This document shows, piece by piece, positions 48,699 to 58,456 of a stretch of DNA of 64,000 nt. A model generated the notes under the pieces. It was not told the DNA's origin. It did no database searches and was given only the letters and a program-made list of their open reading frames with translations. This DNA is from Stomorhina lunata (taxonomy: Eukaryota > Arthropoda > Insecta > Diptera > Rhiniidae), in the NCBI GenBank assembly GCA_933228675.1, contig OW121741.1:36051952-36115951 (forward strand), read 5' to 3'. Every line of letters starts with the position of its first letter. The stretch's first letter is position 1. The position numbers and the translations under genes are program-made.

Positions 48699-49035
48699 AA
48701 AATTTTTGTATCGAAAATTTTTTTAACGAAAATTTTTCTATAGAAAAATTTTTTTAACGAAAATTTTTCTATAGAAAAATTTTTTTAACGAAAATTTTTC
48801 TATAGAAAAATTTTTTTAACCAAAATTTTTCTATAGAAAAAATTTTTTAACCAAAATTTTTCTATAGAAAAATTTTTTTAACCAAAATTTTTCTATAGAA
48901 AAATTTTTTTAACCAAAATTTTTCTATAGAAAAATTTTTTTAACCAAAATTTTTCTATAGAAAAACTTTTTTAAACCAAAATTTTTCTAAAGAAACAATT
49001 TTTTAACGAAAATTTTTCTATAGAAATTTTTTTGT

Positions 49036-49268
49036 TTTTGTAATAGAAAAAATTTTTGGTTTTACAATTTTATAAATATTTATGCATTTTGAAATTATGA
49101 ATAAATAAATTAAATTTTGAAATTTTACCTAAAAAAATGTAATGAAGAAATTGAAATAAAAAGTGAAAATTTCTCTAAAAAATCAAAATTCATAAGAAAA
49201 CAATGACAAAGAAACGAATTAAAATTGCAACACAAAAACTTTTATTGCCAAGATTTTATGTAACATTA
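49036..49268. other. AT-rich edge of the satellite
   Basis: The last satellite-like unit decays near 49035. The remaining sequence has no recognisable feature. Confidence 0.5.
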
Positions 49269-50005
49269 ACAAGTAAAAAAGTGTTATGGTCGGTCAAGCC
49301 CGACTATACGATACCCTTCACCACTAAGGTAAAAAGTTGTTTTTTTCTTGTATAAAGACAAATATTTGCTAAATTTTGCCATCATACAAACATTTTCGCA
49401 AAACTTATATTGTGAACCGATTATCTCGAAATTTGCCAAATTGATTACAGTTGTTACAAAAATTATGCATGCAAAAACAATTCTCATTATCTTCAGACTT
49501 ACGAGCGTTTTAGTGATTTTTGTCTCATTTAGTGCGTTTTGACAGAAGAGTTTGTATGGGAGCTATGGTCAAATGTGAACCGATTTTAACGAAATTTAGT
49601 GATTTAGGTTTACATAAGCAATTTTTGTTTTAAATTTCAAGAAAAAATATTGACATTTGTGGCCAATATATCAATTCCGGGAAGTGGGACCTATGGGAGA
49701 TACCATAAATAATGGAACGATTTTGATGAATTTCACTTTCACTGGTCCCATAATCAAAATAATGATCTGTGCCAAATTTCATCAAATTATCTTTAGAATT
49801 GCGACCTGTACCTTGGTTACATGGTTTACATGAGGGTTCAGCCAGACAGATGGACGGACGGACTGACATCTCTAAAACGATTCAGAAAGTGATTCTTATC
49901 CTATTGGTATACTAAAAGGTGGATCTAAGACAAATATTTCCATGCGTTATATACATCAGCAAAAACTTATAATACCCTTTCCACCTATGGTGGTGAAGGG
50001 TGTAA
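49269..50005 (+). mobile_element. Short HINE-like element, copy H4
   Basis: Begins ACAAGTAAAAAAGTGTTATG with a hairpin (TGGTCGG-TCAAGC-CCGACTA). It contains a short (GTCY)n block in reverse (GATGGACGGACGGACTGACA, 49850-49869) and ends ACCTATGGTGGTGAAGGGTG. It belongs to the H2/H5/H6 group. H2 and H4 lie on opposite strands on either side of the 11 kb satellite. Confidence 0.75.
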
Positions 50006-50178
50006 AATGCAACAGCATCATCAGTATTCAGTTAAAGCCGCGGCATTATTACATTGTAAAATATCCTATAGCTGATCTTGGATGATAAAAGGTGAAAAGT
50101 TTTTCAAGTTTAGATCAAGGTTGGCCATTATTTGCGTTGGAGAATAACAATAATTATTATATTCTTAAACGAGCAATA

Positions 50179-50183
<5 letters not shown>

Positions 50184-50222
<39 letters not shown>
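50184..50222. repeat. (TA)n microsatellite
   Basis: About 19 TA repeats directly next to the terminal TCGGGTG of mariner copy B. The TA tract supplied the TA target, and may have expanded from it. Confidence 0.9.
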
Positions 50223-50225
<3 letters not shown>

Positions 50226-51252
50226 GGTGTTTTTTATTGAGGTATACAACTTTAATTTTTCATCACTTTTTTAACTGGCGGCCTTTTTATCAGCTGTCAA
50301 GTGATTAATATTTAGTTTGGTTTGCCATTTCATCACGAACAGGTTGAAAAAAGAACAACGCTTGCAAATCGTGCAAATTTATTTCGAAAATAATGGTTCA
50401 GTTCGCGAAGTTTACCGCAAGCTCCGTCCATTTTATGGTCGACATAATCGACCATCAGAGCAATTAATTCGGTTAACCATGGATCGTTTTCGCACTACGT
50501 TTACTCTATGTGAAAATACGCATCCGCAGCGACGTCGAACAGTGCGCACCGAAGAAAAAATTGCCGCTGTAGAGCAAAGTGTTGAAGAGGACCCGAATGA
50601 ATCGATTCGCCACCGTGCAAAGCAATTGGAGCTTTGTCCATCAACTTTATGGAAGATTTTGCTCAAAGATCTTAACTTGCGACCTTCCAAGATCCAGCTT
50701 GTGCAAGAATTAAAGCCGCGAGATCATGCAATGCGTCTTGATTTTGGTGTATGGGCCGAAAATGAGATTGATCTCGATGCTGATTTTCATCGCAAAATTT
50801 TGTTCAGTGATGAGGCTCATTTTTGATTGAATGGCTACGTCAACAAGCAAAATTGCCGCATTTGGAGTGAAGAGAATCCACATGAGACCCTTGAGACGCC
50901 ATTACATCCACAAAAACTGACTGTTTGGTGTGCTCTATGGGCTGGTGGAGTCATTGGGCCATACTTCTTCCGAAATAATGCTGGAGAGTCAGTTACCATA
51001 AATGAGACCGGTATAGAGCCATGATAACCGACTATTTTGTTTCCCAATTGGATGGCATGAATGTGGATGAGTTGTGGTTCTAACAAGACGGCGCTACATG
51101 CCACACAGCGCACGTCACAATTGATTTATTGAAGGAAACATTCGATGAGCGCATAATTTCGCGGAATAGACCTGTCAATTGGCCACCAAGATCGTGCGAT
51201 TTGACACCACTGCATTATTTTCTTTGGGGATATGTGAAGTCGCTCGTCTACG
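50223..51252 (+). mobile_element. DD41D mariner, copy B (3'-truncated)
   Basis: Begins TCGGGTGTTTTTTATTGAGG after TA and follows the family consensus through the transposase to GTCGCTCGTCTACG near 51252. It then switches to unrelated repeat sequence. The second terminal repeat is missing. Confidence 0.88.
50317..51252 (+). pseudogene. DD41D mariner transposase, copy B, truncated
   Basis: Starts MVCHFITNRLKKEQR and keeps the DNA-binding half and SDEAHF. A TGA replaces Trp just after SDEAHF (50824-50826). A frame change occurs near 51000-51015 (NETGIEP instead of NGDRYRA). A TAA replaces the first Gln of QQDG near 51080. Coding stops at the truncation before the end of the catalytic domain. 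It is non-functional. Confidence 0.9.
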
Positions 51253-51847
51253 TCTACCCAATTTGGACAGTAGGTATCTTTTTTGATGTATAGGTCGAAG
51301 AAGAAGGGACTTTTGGAACTTTTACCTCTAAGAGGGTAAAAACGGGTAAAAAGGCGAAAAAATCGAAAACGCTATGTCTCCTAAAGTAATAGGTATAGAA
51401 ACAAAATTAAAATTACGTTTTAAACAGCTTTGAAAATAAGCGGACAGGTGTTTGGTACTTTTTTGAAACTATGTCCGATAGGGGGTAAAAAAGGGTGAAA
51501 ATAGTTTTTGGCACTCTTATATTTTAAACTAAAGAATATAGAAAGAAACTTGGTACTGCAATCAATAGATGTAAAAAAAGCATGAAACACGTATTTGGTA
51601 CTTTTTTGATTTTGGAGCCAAAATGGGTAAAAAAGGGATAAAATGATAACTTAACATCTCCAAAGTAATATGAATAGGCCCATTATACATTATGTTAAAT
51701 GCGTTTTAAAAAAATGTACCGAATTCAATTGGCACCAAAAAAGTACCAAATATACATATGGAACTTTTAGAAATTAGGGAATAAAAAGGGGGAAAAATTA
51801 GTATTATTTTAAACAAATGAATGTTTGTCTGTATGTATGTTCTTTAT
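51253..51847 (+). repeat. Degenerate ~150-bp repeats rich in GGTACTTTTTTGA / GGGTAAAAAAGGG
   Basis: Phrases such as TTTGGTACTTTTTTGA (51450 and 51592) followed by GGGTAAAAAAGGG recur about every 145-150 bp, with weaker copies near 51270 and 51750. This block replaces the missing end of mariner B. Similar phrases in reverse occur at 8640-9070. Confidence 0.6.
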
Positions 51848-52500
51848 AGAATAGTAAACTGTGAATTTGATTGTGTTATGCTCTTTAGCGAAGATGTTGC
51901 GGATAAGCCGGCGAAGGTTTTAAAGTTGATAAGACTAATTTCCGACAGATGGCGCCACTGAAAATTACTAAAAATTAATTAAATCGTAAACTGTACATTT
52001 GATCATGCTATGATCTTTAGCAAAGTTGTAGCGCATGAGCCGACGAAGGCTTTTTAGTTGGTATGAATAATTTCCGACAGGTGGCGCTACAGAAACTTAC
52101 TCAAAGTCAATTTAATCGTAATCTGTACATTTAATCATGCTACAATCTCTAGCAAGGTTGTTGCACATGAGCCGACGAAGGTTTCTTAGTTGGTATGAAG
52201 AAATTTCGACAGGTGGCGCTACTGAAAGTCAATTTAATCGTATGCTGTACATTTAATCATGCTATAATCTTCAGCAAAGTTGTTACGGATAAGCCGAAGA
52301 AGGTTTATGAATTGGAATAAGCAAAGTCCGACAGGTGGCGCCACAGAAAACTACTCAAAATGAATTAAATCGTAAACTGTGCATTTGATCAGACTATAAT
52401 CTTTAGCAAAGTTGTTGCGCATGAGTCGACAGAGGTTTCTGTTGATATGAATAATTTCCAAAATTATTCAAAATGAGTTAAACTGTAAACTATGCAAACT
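51848..52500 (+). repeat. ~130-bp tandem repeat, about five units
   Basis: Units start near 51848, 51983, 52115, 52237 and 52367. Each contains TCGTAAACTGTACATTTGAT-like sequence, ATGATCTTTAGCAAAGTTGT, GAGCCGACGAAGG and CCGACAGGTGGCGC. Units are diverged from each other. A perfect hairpin, CCGAGC-AAG-GCTCGG (52647-52661), follows 150 bp downstream. A central minisatellite plus terminal hairpin is also seen in some Helentron/HINE elements, so this may be the body of another such element. Confidence 0.8.
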
Positions 52501-53511
52501 ATGTGTTGGTCGGACAAAATAAATCAAATAATTCAAAATTAACTGAATATTTCTACAATGTCTTTCCTCTAAATTTATTTTAGCACTTTATAATATAAAA
52601 TATATAAAAACTTTAAAATTTTCCTCAAACTGCTAATCATAAAGCTCCGAGCAAGGCTCGGTCTACCAGGTACTTTACATTAAGCAAGAATACTTTTTCT
52701 TAACTCTTAGTCAAGAAAAAACTCTAACAAAAATTCATACTAAACTAACTCATTTTAAGATTTCGCACTTTTATACAAAAATGCTCTCCATTTGGCCAAC
52801 GTTGGTTTAGATAAACCAGCGCCTAGTTTCTGTAACTCTCGCATCGATAAATTATTCGAGTGGAACAATGAAAATGAAAAAGAAACTAGTTGAATTGAAA
52901 CAAAATGTCATTTTTTTCACCCAAGTGTTTCTGTAATTTATTTTTGTGAGAACTATCTGTCATTCAGCAACTTACGTCAAATTTATTGGAAATGTGCGAG
53001 TAAAACTGTTTCTGCAAGCGAATGATGCGAAAAGTCTTTCATTTTATCTGTCAAAACAATTCGCACATATTAAAAGCGTCGAAAAAGAAACATTTGAACT
53101 AAAAAGTAAAAACAAATACATAATTAAAACATATAATTAAATAAAATGTAATCAATCGCTTCATTTTATTTATTCAAATATTTTCCATTTTAATTAATTT
53201 CAGAAAATTTAAAGAATATCAAAAATATTTCGGCGATCGTTTTGTTCGGCAACTAACAACACCACACTAAACATTTAAAATAATATATAAATTTATATGT
53301 CTATATATATATATCTATTTTTTCTTATTTTTAATTAATATTTTAATTTTTTTGATGATACATTTTTAATTTTTCTACCAGCTGTTTACTTTTTGACAGA
53401 TGTATTGGAAATTTCCATTAAAAACGTAATCAGGGTTGCTAGTACTCACTTTGTGTTACAGAAACACTTTTTTCTTCCAGGTCGAGAAACGGTGGAATTT
53501 TTTGTTTCATA
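52501..53511. other. AT-rich sequence left of mariner C
   Basis: GTTTCTGTAA motifs occur at about 52828 and 52926, and GTTACAGAAAC at about 53456; they may be termini of a small unrecognised element. The frame at 52946-53140 has no domain. Bases 53510-53511 are the TA target of mariner C. Confidence 0.4.
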
Positions 53512-53597
53512 ATGGGTGTTTTTTTTAGAGGTATAGAACTTCGAATTGAAATAAAACACAAGAAAATCATTTTAATGTCCATCAATTTGGCTTTATT

Positions 53598-55889
53598 ATA
53601 CCCTTCACCAATAGGTGAAAGGGTATTATAAGTTTGTGATTCCGTTTGTAATTTTTTTATTAGTGATCGTAGACCCCATAAAAATTATACCGATCGACTC
53701 AGAATCGGGAGGAGAATCGATTAAGATTAATCGATTAGTTTCCCAAAGCACTCTGTAAAGTTTTATCAAAATCGGTTCATAAACAACTGAGATATCGCCA
53801 AAACACTGAATTTGATGTATCGCAAATTGCACAAAGTTCGCATTAGAGAATGTTTGTTGAAAAAATGAAATGCAGACATAGGAAAAACCATCCTCCTTTA
53901 GCACGGACTTACATAAATTTTATATCAGATTTTAGGAAATTCCCCCACCAAGCACGTTATTAAATTTTATCAGAAGCGGTCCATAAACAATTGAGATATC
54001 GCCATAACACTACATTTGATGTACAGCAAATTGCCCAAAGTACGTGTCTAAGAAATTTTGTTTACATTTTGTAAGTATTGTTTTAGCGATATCTCAGGTG
54101 TTTATGGACCGATTGTGATGAAATTTGACATCGTTCTTTGTGTGAGGATTTTCTAAAATTTATACTCCACAAATCTGATTACGAATACAATTCAAACTGT
54201 ACCGATCAACTTAGAATCGGTAGGAGAATCGATTTCGCGACCTCCGTCCGTCCGTCTGTTTGTCTGTCTGTCCGTCCGTCTGTTTGTTTGTCCGTCCGTC
54301 CGTCTGTTTTTTTGTCCGTCCGTCTACCTGTCTGTAATTTTTTCTGTTGTAGTCAAGTTTTTGGAGTTCCTGTTTTGTCGATATCTCAGGTGTTTATTTT
54401 GATGAATTTTAATAGCGTCCTTCGCAGGAGATTACCTAAATCCTGATGCATTCGGTAATTTGTGGTAGATATAATTTAGCGTTTAAGCGATGGTGTTTTG
54501 ATCGACAATGATAAAATTCAGGGTGGGACAATATCCTAAAATTTTGCGTAAAATCCAGGAGCTCCACAAATCTGATTTTAGCAGACAGACACTCTGCATT
54601 AATCTTAATTTTGTGTCTGACTTTTGAACATTATTATATTATTTGAGAATGTTTTATATATCAAATTATAGGTAATCTTCCTAGGAAGTACAAAAATGCA
54701 GCTAAGTACATGATATCCGTTCAAAACCTACATATGTATGTAAGTATCTCACATATCAACGAAAATTTAAATTTTTTAATTGCAATTGGGAGAAATCCGT
54801 TCACGTTTGACAATTGATTCAGTATAACTTCGCCTAAGATACGATGATGACATTTAGTATAAAGACGTTGTACAATATTGATATTCAGGGCTATACTTAA
54901 ACTTTCTAGAGGGACAACATTTGACAAAAGTATTTCTGATCTCTTGAAAAGTTCGATATTGAAAATGGGCGAGCTCTATTCACATTTAGTGAAATCTCCC
55001 ATATAACCCCGACCGGGAATCGATTTAATGCTGATAAATTAAATCAAATTAAAATTGCACAAGGAACTAGAACAAAACTTTCCAAACATCCATCGGACAG
55101 ATCGAAAGAACAATACATCCCAAATATTATTGATGAAGTGTTCATTTTAATTAATTAACTAACTTCAGATTAATAAGTAAATCTTTAATAACTTTTCCGA
55201 CAAAGCTGATATCCATCCATTCAAAAGCTATATATTTCACGTATGTATCTAAAACTAAGAGTGTATACCCTATAATTTTAAGGCTTATCATTGTTAAAGC
55301 TTTGACCTAAATCAGTCCGCTAACTTCAGAGTTTTACATAACTTATCAAGAACTTTTACTAGTTGGATAATTCGTACGAATTAAAGTGCACAACCCTCAC
55401 TGGGCACTGTGTTTTTGGGTTGCATGCCAGAATACTTAAACTTCATCAAATCGATGTGCTATTGCAAATGTAAGGGCATCTACATTTTGAAGCATCTTTT
55501 CTGCATGATTTATCTGGTCTATCGAACTTTATTAAATGTTCGTAAAATATGTGTCTATTTTATTTCGAAGCTACTGGCTGGCTTAAATATGAATTTTCTA
55601 CTTGTAGTCTAGTAATCATTATCTTTCACAAAGGGACCACTTTAGAACCCAAGTGAAGCTTCCCTAGACATCAGCCACCTGCCCAACCTAACCTTTGGGT
55701 GCATAACTATTCTAGATGATGACGCCACCGAAAAGCTTTTCGTTTTCCGACTCTTAATTTTAAAGACTATTTGCACATAATACTCATAATAACCAAATAT
55801 TGCTACGAATTACATTAAGTACTTTTGGAAAACCATTGGTGAAGGGTATCCAAGATTCGGCAAAGCCGAATATACCACTCTTACTTGTT
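53598..55889 (-). mobile_element. Long HINE-like element, copy H3, inside mariner C
   Basis: Reverse-strand copy of H1 (26963-29543), including the same 68-codon chance frame, the same (GTCY)n block (54240-54330) and both terminal hairpins. It lacks about 0.3 kb around the second (GTCY)n block. Other mariner copies read CTTTATTGGAAGG at this point; here CTTTATT is followed by the insertion and then TTGGAAGG. The junction thus involves T residues, compatible with a T|T target or a 2-bp duplication. Confidence 0.8.
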
Positions 55890-55909
55890 GGAAGGATAAT
55901 TTTATGCCA

Positions 55910-57013
55910 TTAATGTTTAAATATGATTTCGGGCATGTGGCCGCCGCGGCTGGCTCGAATAAAGCCAATTCTACAGGTCCAATTTTCAACTACTTTTTCG
56001 AGCATATGGGGCCGTATGTTGGCAATAACGCCACGAATGTTGGCTTCCAAGTCCCCTAACGTTTCTGGTTTGTTGGCGTAGACGAGCGACTTCACATATC
56101 CCCAAAGAAAATAATCCAGTGGTGTCAAATCGCACGATCTTGGTGGCCAATTGACAGGTGCATTCAGGGAAATTATGCGCTCATCGAATGTTTCCTTCAA
56201 TAAATCAATTGTGACGTGCGCTGTGTGGCATGTAGCGCCGTCTTGTTGGAACCACAACTCATCCACATTCATGCCATCCAATTGGGGAACAAAATAGTCG
56301 GTTATCATGGCTCTATACCGGTCTCCATTTATGGTAACTGACTCTCCAGCATTATTTCGGAAGAAGTATGGCCCAATGACTCCACCAGCCCATAGAGCAC
56401 ACCAAACAGTCAGTTTTTGTGGATGTAATGGCGTCTCAAGGGTCTCATGTGGATTCTCTTCACTCCAAATGCGGCAATTTTGCTTGTTGACGTAGCCATT
56501 CAACCAAAAATGAGCCTCATCACTGAACAAAATTTTGCGATGAAAATCAGCATCGAGATCAATCTCATTTTCGGCCCATACACCAAAATCACGACGCATT
56601 GCATGGTCTCGCGGCTTTAATTCTTGCACAAGCTGGATCTTGTAAGGTCGCAAGCCAAGATCTTTGCGCAAAATCTTCCATAAAGTTGATGGACAAAGCT
56701 CCAATTGCTGTGCACGGTGGCGAATCGATTCATTCGGGTCCTCTTCAACACTTTGCTCTACAGCGGCAATTGTTGCTTCGGTGCGCACTGTTCGACGTCG
56801 CTGCGGATGCGTATTATCACATAGAGTAAACGTAGTGCGAAAACGATCCATGGTTAACCGAACTAATTGCTCTGATGGACGATTATGTCGACCATAAAAT
56901 GGACGGAGCTTGCGGTAAACTTCGCGAACTGAACCATTATTTTCGAAATAAATTTGCACGATTTGCAAGCGTTGTTCTTTTGTCAACCTGTTCATGATGA
57001 AATGGCAAACCAA
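55910..57013 (-). CDS. Intact DD41D mariner transposase (367 aa), copy C
   Basis: This is the only complete transposase frame in the window. It would excise and reinsert the element at TA sites. Two N-terminal helix-turn-helix regions (about residues 8-60 and 80-130) are joined by an Arg-rich QRRRTVRTEA linker. The RNase H-like core carries D165 (LFSDEAHF), D258 (FQQDGATCH) and D300 (CDLTPLDYFLWG). The D258-D300 spacing is 41 residues, which is the DD41D (rosa-like) pattern, and D165-D258 is 92. The start could be Met1 or Met7 (MNRLTKEQ). Length fits ITm transposases (about 340-370 aa). Whether it is expressed or active is unknown; termini are separated by H3. The frames on the opposite strand are shadows. 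Confidence 0.92.
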   Translation of the reverse strand: MVCHFIMNRLTKEQRLQIVQIYFENNGSVREVYRKLRPFYGRHNRPSEQLVRLTMDRFRTTFTLCDNTHPQRRRTVRTEATIAAVEQSVEEDPNESIRHRAQQLELCPSTLWKILRKDLGLRPYKIQLVQELKPRDHAMRRDFGVWAENEIDLDADFHRKILFSDEAHFWLNGYVNKQNCRIWSEENPHETLETPLHPQKLTVWCALWAGGVIGPYFFRNNAGESVTINGDRYRAMITDYFVPQLDGMNVDELWFQQDGATCHTAHVTIDLLKETFDERIISLNAPVNWPPRSCDLTPLDYFLWGYVKSLVYANKPETLGDLEANIRGVIANIRPHMLEKVVENWTCRIGFIRASRGGHMPEIIFKH

Positions 57014-57109
57014 ACTAAATATTAATCACTTGACAGCTGACAAAATGGCCGCCAGTTAAAAAAGTGATGCCAACTTAAAGTTCTATACCTCAATAAAAAA
57101 CACCCGATA

Positions 57110-57785
57110 CTTTTCGCTGTGAAAACTTATCACTTTGAGTTACAGAAACGACCTACAGAGTCTTATAAAATTGTTAAATTTTTTAGCAATAGCTTATGAC
57201 TTGTCTATAAACACCAAATTCAGGACCAAAATCAAGAGCATAAATTACTATTAAAAAATTTTTAGAACTCAAATGTAAAACTTTAATAAATTTTGAATAA
57301 AAACGGTTAAAGCTTTAAAACCGTAACATAGATTTTTATCTTCAATTTCAACAATTCTACAAAATAAATTTTGTTGTAATTCTAGGTAAAAAACTAGAAT
57401 TTTTGTTTTTGCCTACATTTTCATTATTATTCAATCATTAATTTTCTATGGCTTAAAAGGAAAAGTTTTTTTTTTTCAATTTAATAGAATTATTTTAATA
57501 TTTGCCACTTTGGTGGAGAATGATGACCGGAAACCAGTTTAATACCAAGAGCTAGTCCAGTCAATAATCATTAGACGTGATTAAGTGCATCAAGAAAACA
57601 AGATATTAGCGATTAGTTTCGGGTTCTAAGTGTGTCAAATGCTGCTTAGAATTAAATCAAAGTGTTCTAAGTGATACGAGTTTAGATTTAACCACTTAAT
57701 TTTGGCTGTAATTTTTAGGCGTTATAAATAATTCAATCACGTATCATCATTTGATGAGTTTATAGATATTAAAATTTGGCCTCTT
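57110..57785. repeat. Duplicated flank, copy 1 (offset 2642 bp)
   Basis: About 676 bp from TTTTCGCTGTGAAAACTTAT to GGCCTCTTTA, identical by eye to 59752-60427. No coding sequence or element termini. It is the sequence between mariner C and HINE-like H5 and belongs to a tandem duplication. Confidence 0.9.
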
Positions 57786-58456
57786 TATACCCTTCACCAC
57801 CATAGTAGGAAAGGGTATTATAAGTTTGTGCTGATGTTTGTAACGCATAGAAATATTTGTCTTAGACCCACCTTTTAGTATACCAATAGGCTTAGAATCA
57901 CTTTCTGAGTCGATTTAGCGATGTCCGTCCGTCCGTCCGTCTGGCTGGACCCCCATGTAAACCTTGTAATCAAACTACAGGTCGCAATTCTAAAAATAAT
58001 TTGATGAAATTTGGCACGGATAATTTATTTGACAATGGGACCATGGCTATTGAAATTGGTCAAAATCTGTCCATTATTTATGGTACCTCCCATAGGTCCC
58101 ACTTCCCAGAATTGATATATTAGCCACAAATATCAATATTTTTTCATGAAATTTAAAACAAATACTGCTTATGTTAAAATCGGTTCATATTTGACCATAA
58201 CTCCCATACAAACTCTTCTTTAAAAACGCACTAAATGAGACAAAAGTTACTAAAACGCTCGCAAATCTGAATAATAAGAATTCATTTTTCATTTTTGCAT
58301 AAATAATTTTTTCATTTTTTGCATACATAATTTTTGTAACAACTGTAATCAATTTGCCAAATTTCGAGATAATCGGTCCACATTTGACCCTAGCTCTCAT
58401 ATAAGTCCAAATGACGGAAACGGCTTAAATATATATGTTTTAAGAAAATGTTTGTA
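57786..58456 (-). mobile_element. Short HINE-like element, copy H5 (interrupted by mariner D)
   Basis: Begins with the ACCCTTCACCACCATAG hairpin end and a (GTCY)n block at 57920-57945. It follows copy H6 to AAGAAAATGTTTGTA, where mariner D starts. The remainder of the element is not found beyond mariner D. Confidence 0.8.

Larger units (their letters stand above)
37965..49035 (+). repeat. 11 kb satellite of a 31-bp palindromic monomer with higher-order structure
   Basis: Roughly 335-345 tandem copies of AACGAAAATTTTTCTATAG then AAAAATTTTTTT (31 bp; 38411 to 38442 is one step). Most of each monomer is a perfect palindrome centred on CTATAG; orientation is set by AACG and is uniform. Variants (AACC, GACAAATT, AACGGAAA, AAGGAAAA, AATGAAAA, TATTGAAA, AAAAACTTTTTT) occur in ordered runs that recur, for example near 40790, 42960, 45065 and 47170, indicating higher-order repeats. 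The distance 40791 to 42961 is 2170 bp, exactly 70 monomers. Two identical-looking foldback insertions lie inside. Apparent ORFs here are not genes. Confidence 0.98.
53512..57107 (-). mobile_element. DD41D mariner, copy C (full length, split by a HINE insertion)
   Basis: Ends ATGGGTGTTTTTTTTAGAGG on the left and, reverse complemented, TCGGGTGTTTTTTATTGAGG on the right, with TA on both sides (53510-53511, 57108-57109). Without the 2292-bp insertion at 53598-55889 the element is 1304 bp. The insertion lies between the left terminal repeat and the end of the transposase gene, so the ORF is untouched but the termini are now 3.6 kb apart. Confidence 0.93.

Noticed and set aside
37965..49035. CRISPR-like array suggested by regular 31-bp periodicity
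   Set aside because: There are no unique spacers; the monomers are contiguous and nearly identical, the context is eukaryotic, and no cas genes are present. It is a satellite.
55910..57013. DD36D as the catalytic spacing
   Set aside because: The first Asp of CDLTPLD is 36 residues after the QQDG Asp, but alignment with mariner (SPDLAPSD) and Tc1 (DLNPIE) makes the second one the catalytic position, giving 41.
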